Source: Mesostigma viride
Taxonomy: Eukaryota > Streptophyta > Mesostigmatophyceae > Mesostigmatales > Mesostigmataceae
Direction: 5' to 3'
Assembly: GCA_009746045.1 (NCBI GenBank)
Contig: RPFO01002269.1
Location: forward strand, 1 to 26,395
Length of the DNA: 26,395 nt
The first letter of the stretch is position 1. Every line of letters begins with the position of its first letter. Position numbers and translations under genes: made by a program. This document shows, in pieces, positions 26,293 to 26,395 of this stretch. Below the pieces are notes generated by a model. The model made no database searches. It was not told where the DNA came from and worked only from the letters and a program-made list of their open reading frames with translations.

Positions 26293-26395
26293 AAAGGATT
26301 GATAAAGTTTTTCCTTTTTATTTTCCTTGCTTTAATTATTAGTGGTGTAATTTTTCTTATTGAAACCTTAAATGTTTTTCTCTAAGTGAACATGG
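26293..26395 (+). other. leader to a second gag-like gene, diverged from the left side
   Basis: Homologous to 4178-4302 but with many differences, including a 10 bp tandem duplication AAAAGGATTG at the start. It ends at ATG (26392-26394) followed by G, matching the start of the gag-like gene on the left, so a second gag copy probably continues outside the window. Confidence 0.45.

Overview
The window is transposon-dense eukaryotic DNA. The evidence is copia-type reverse transcriptase/RNase H genes with LTRs, non-LTR (LINE) fragments with 11-14 bp target-site duplications and TAAT-rich 3' tails, a polyadenylation signal and splice-like junctions. No bacterial operon, rRNA or convincing tRNA is present. 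The mix would suit a green-lineage alga, a plant or a fungus-like genome; the sequence alone does not decide.

Layout. Positions 1-3192 (+) hold the 3' part of a decayed copia element, copia-1: RT-RNase H pseudogene, a 0.9 kb noncoding tail, then a 639 bp LTR (2554-3192). That LTR ends abruptly inside a decayed gag-like gene on the minus strand (3193-4181), so copia-1 appears nested in it. From 4303 to 26292 the window is one giant inverted repeat: left arm 4303-15286, right arm 15321-26292, with a single-copy 34 bp spacer at 15287-15320. I found no base substitution between the arms where I compared them. Ten short indels, almost all in homopolymers or dinucleotide repeats, fully explain the 12 bp length difference.

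Each arm holds, from the axis outward: (1) copia-2, cut by the axis inside its integrase C-terminal region, followed by a retropepsin-like domain, RT-RNase H, a noncoding tail and a 277-279 bp LTR with perfect TGTCGGAG...CTCCGACA ends; (2) a three-unit ~50 bp array of GC-rich hairpins; (3) about 1.4 kb with nothing recognised; (4) a GTGAGAAA minisatellite; (5) a 5'-truncated LINE RT C-terminus with a 13 bp target-site duplication; (6) a LINE-derived element carrying only an ORF1-type RNA-binding C-terminus (copy B); (7) two diverged tandem ~1.4 kb units, each with an Arg/Gly-rich segment, an intron-like stretch and an RNase H1 N-terminal (HBD/viroplasmin)-like domain; (8) a second ORF1-only element (copy A) inserted, with a 14 bp duplication, into the outer HBD gene; (9) a short leader to the gag-like gene, where the arms stop being identical.

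The most interesting points are the giant palindrome (real inverted duplication or fold-back artefact), the protease-like domain placed between integrase and RT, the HGDD catalytic motif in both copia RTs, the ORF1-only LINE derivatives with palindromic 4-nt indels, and the tandem HBD-domain genes upstream of gag.
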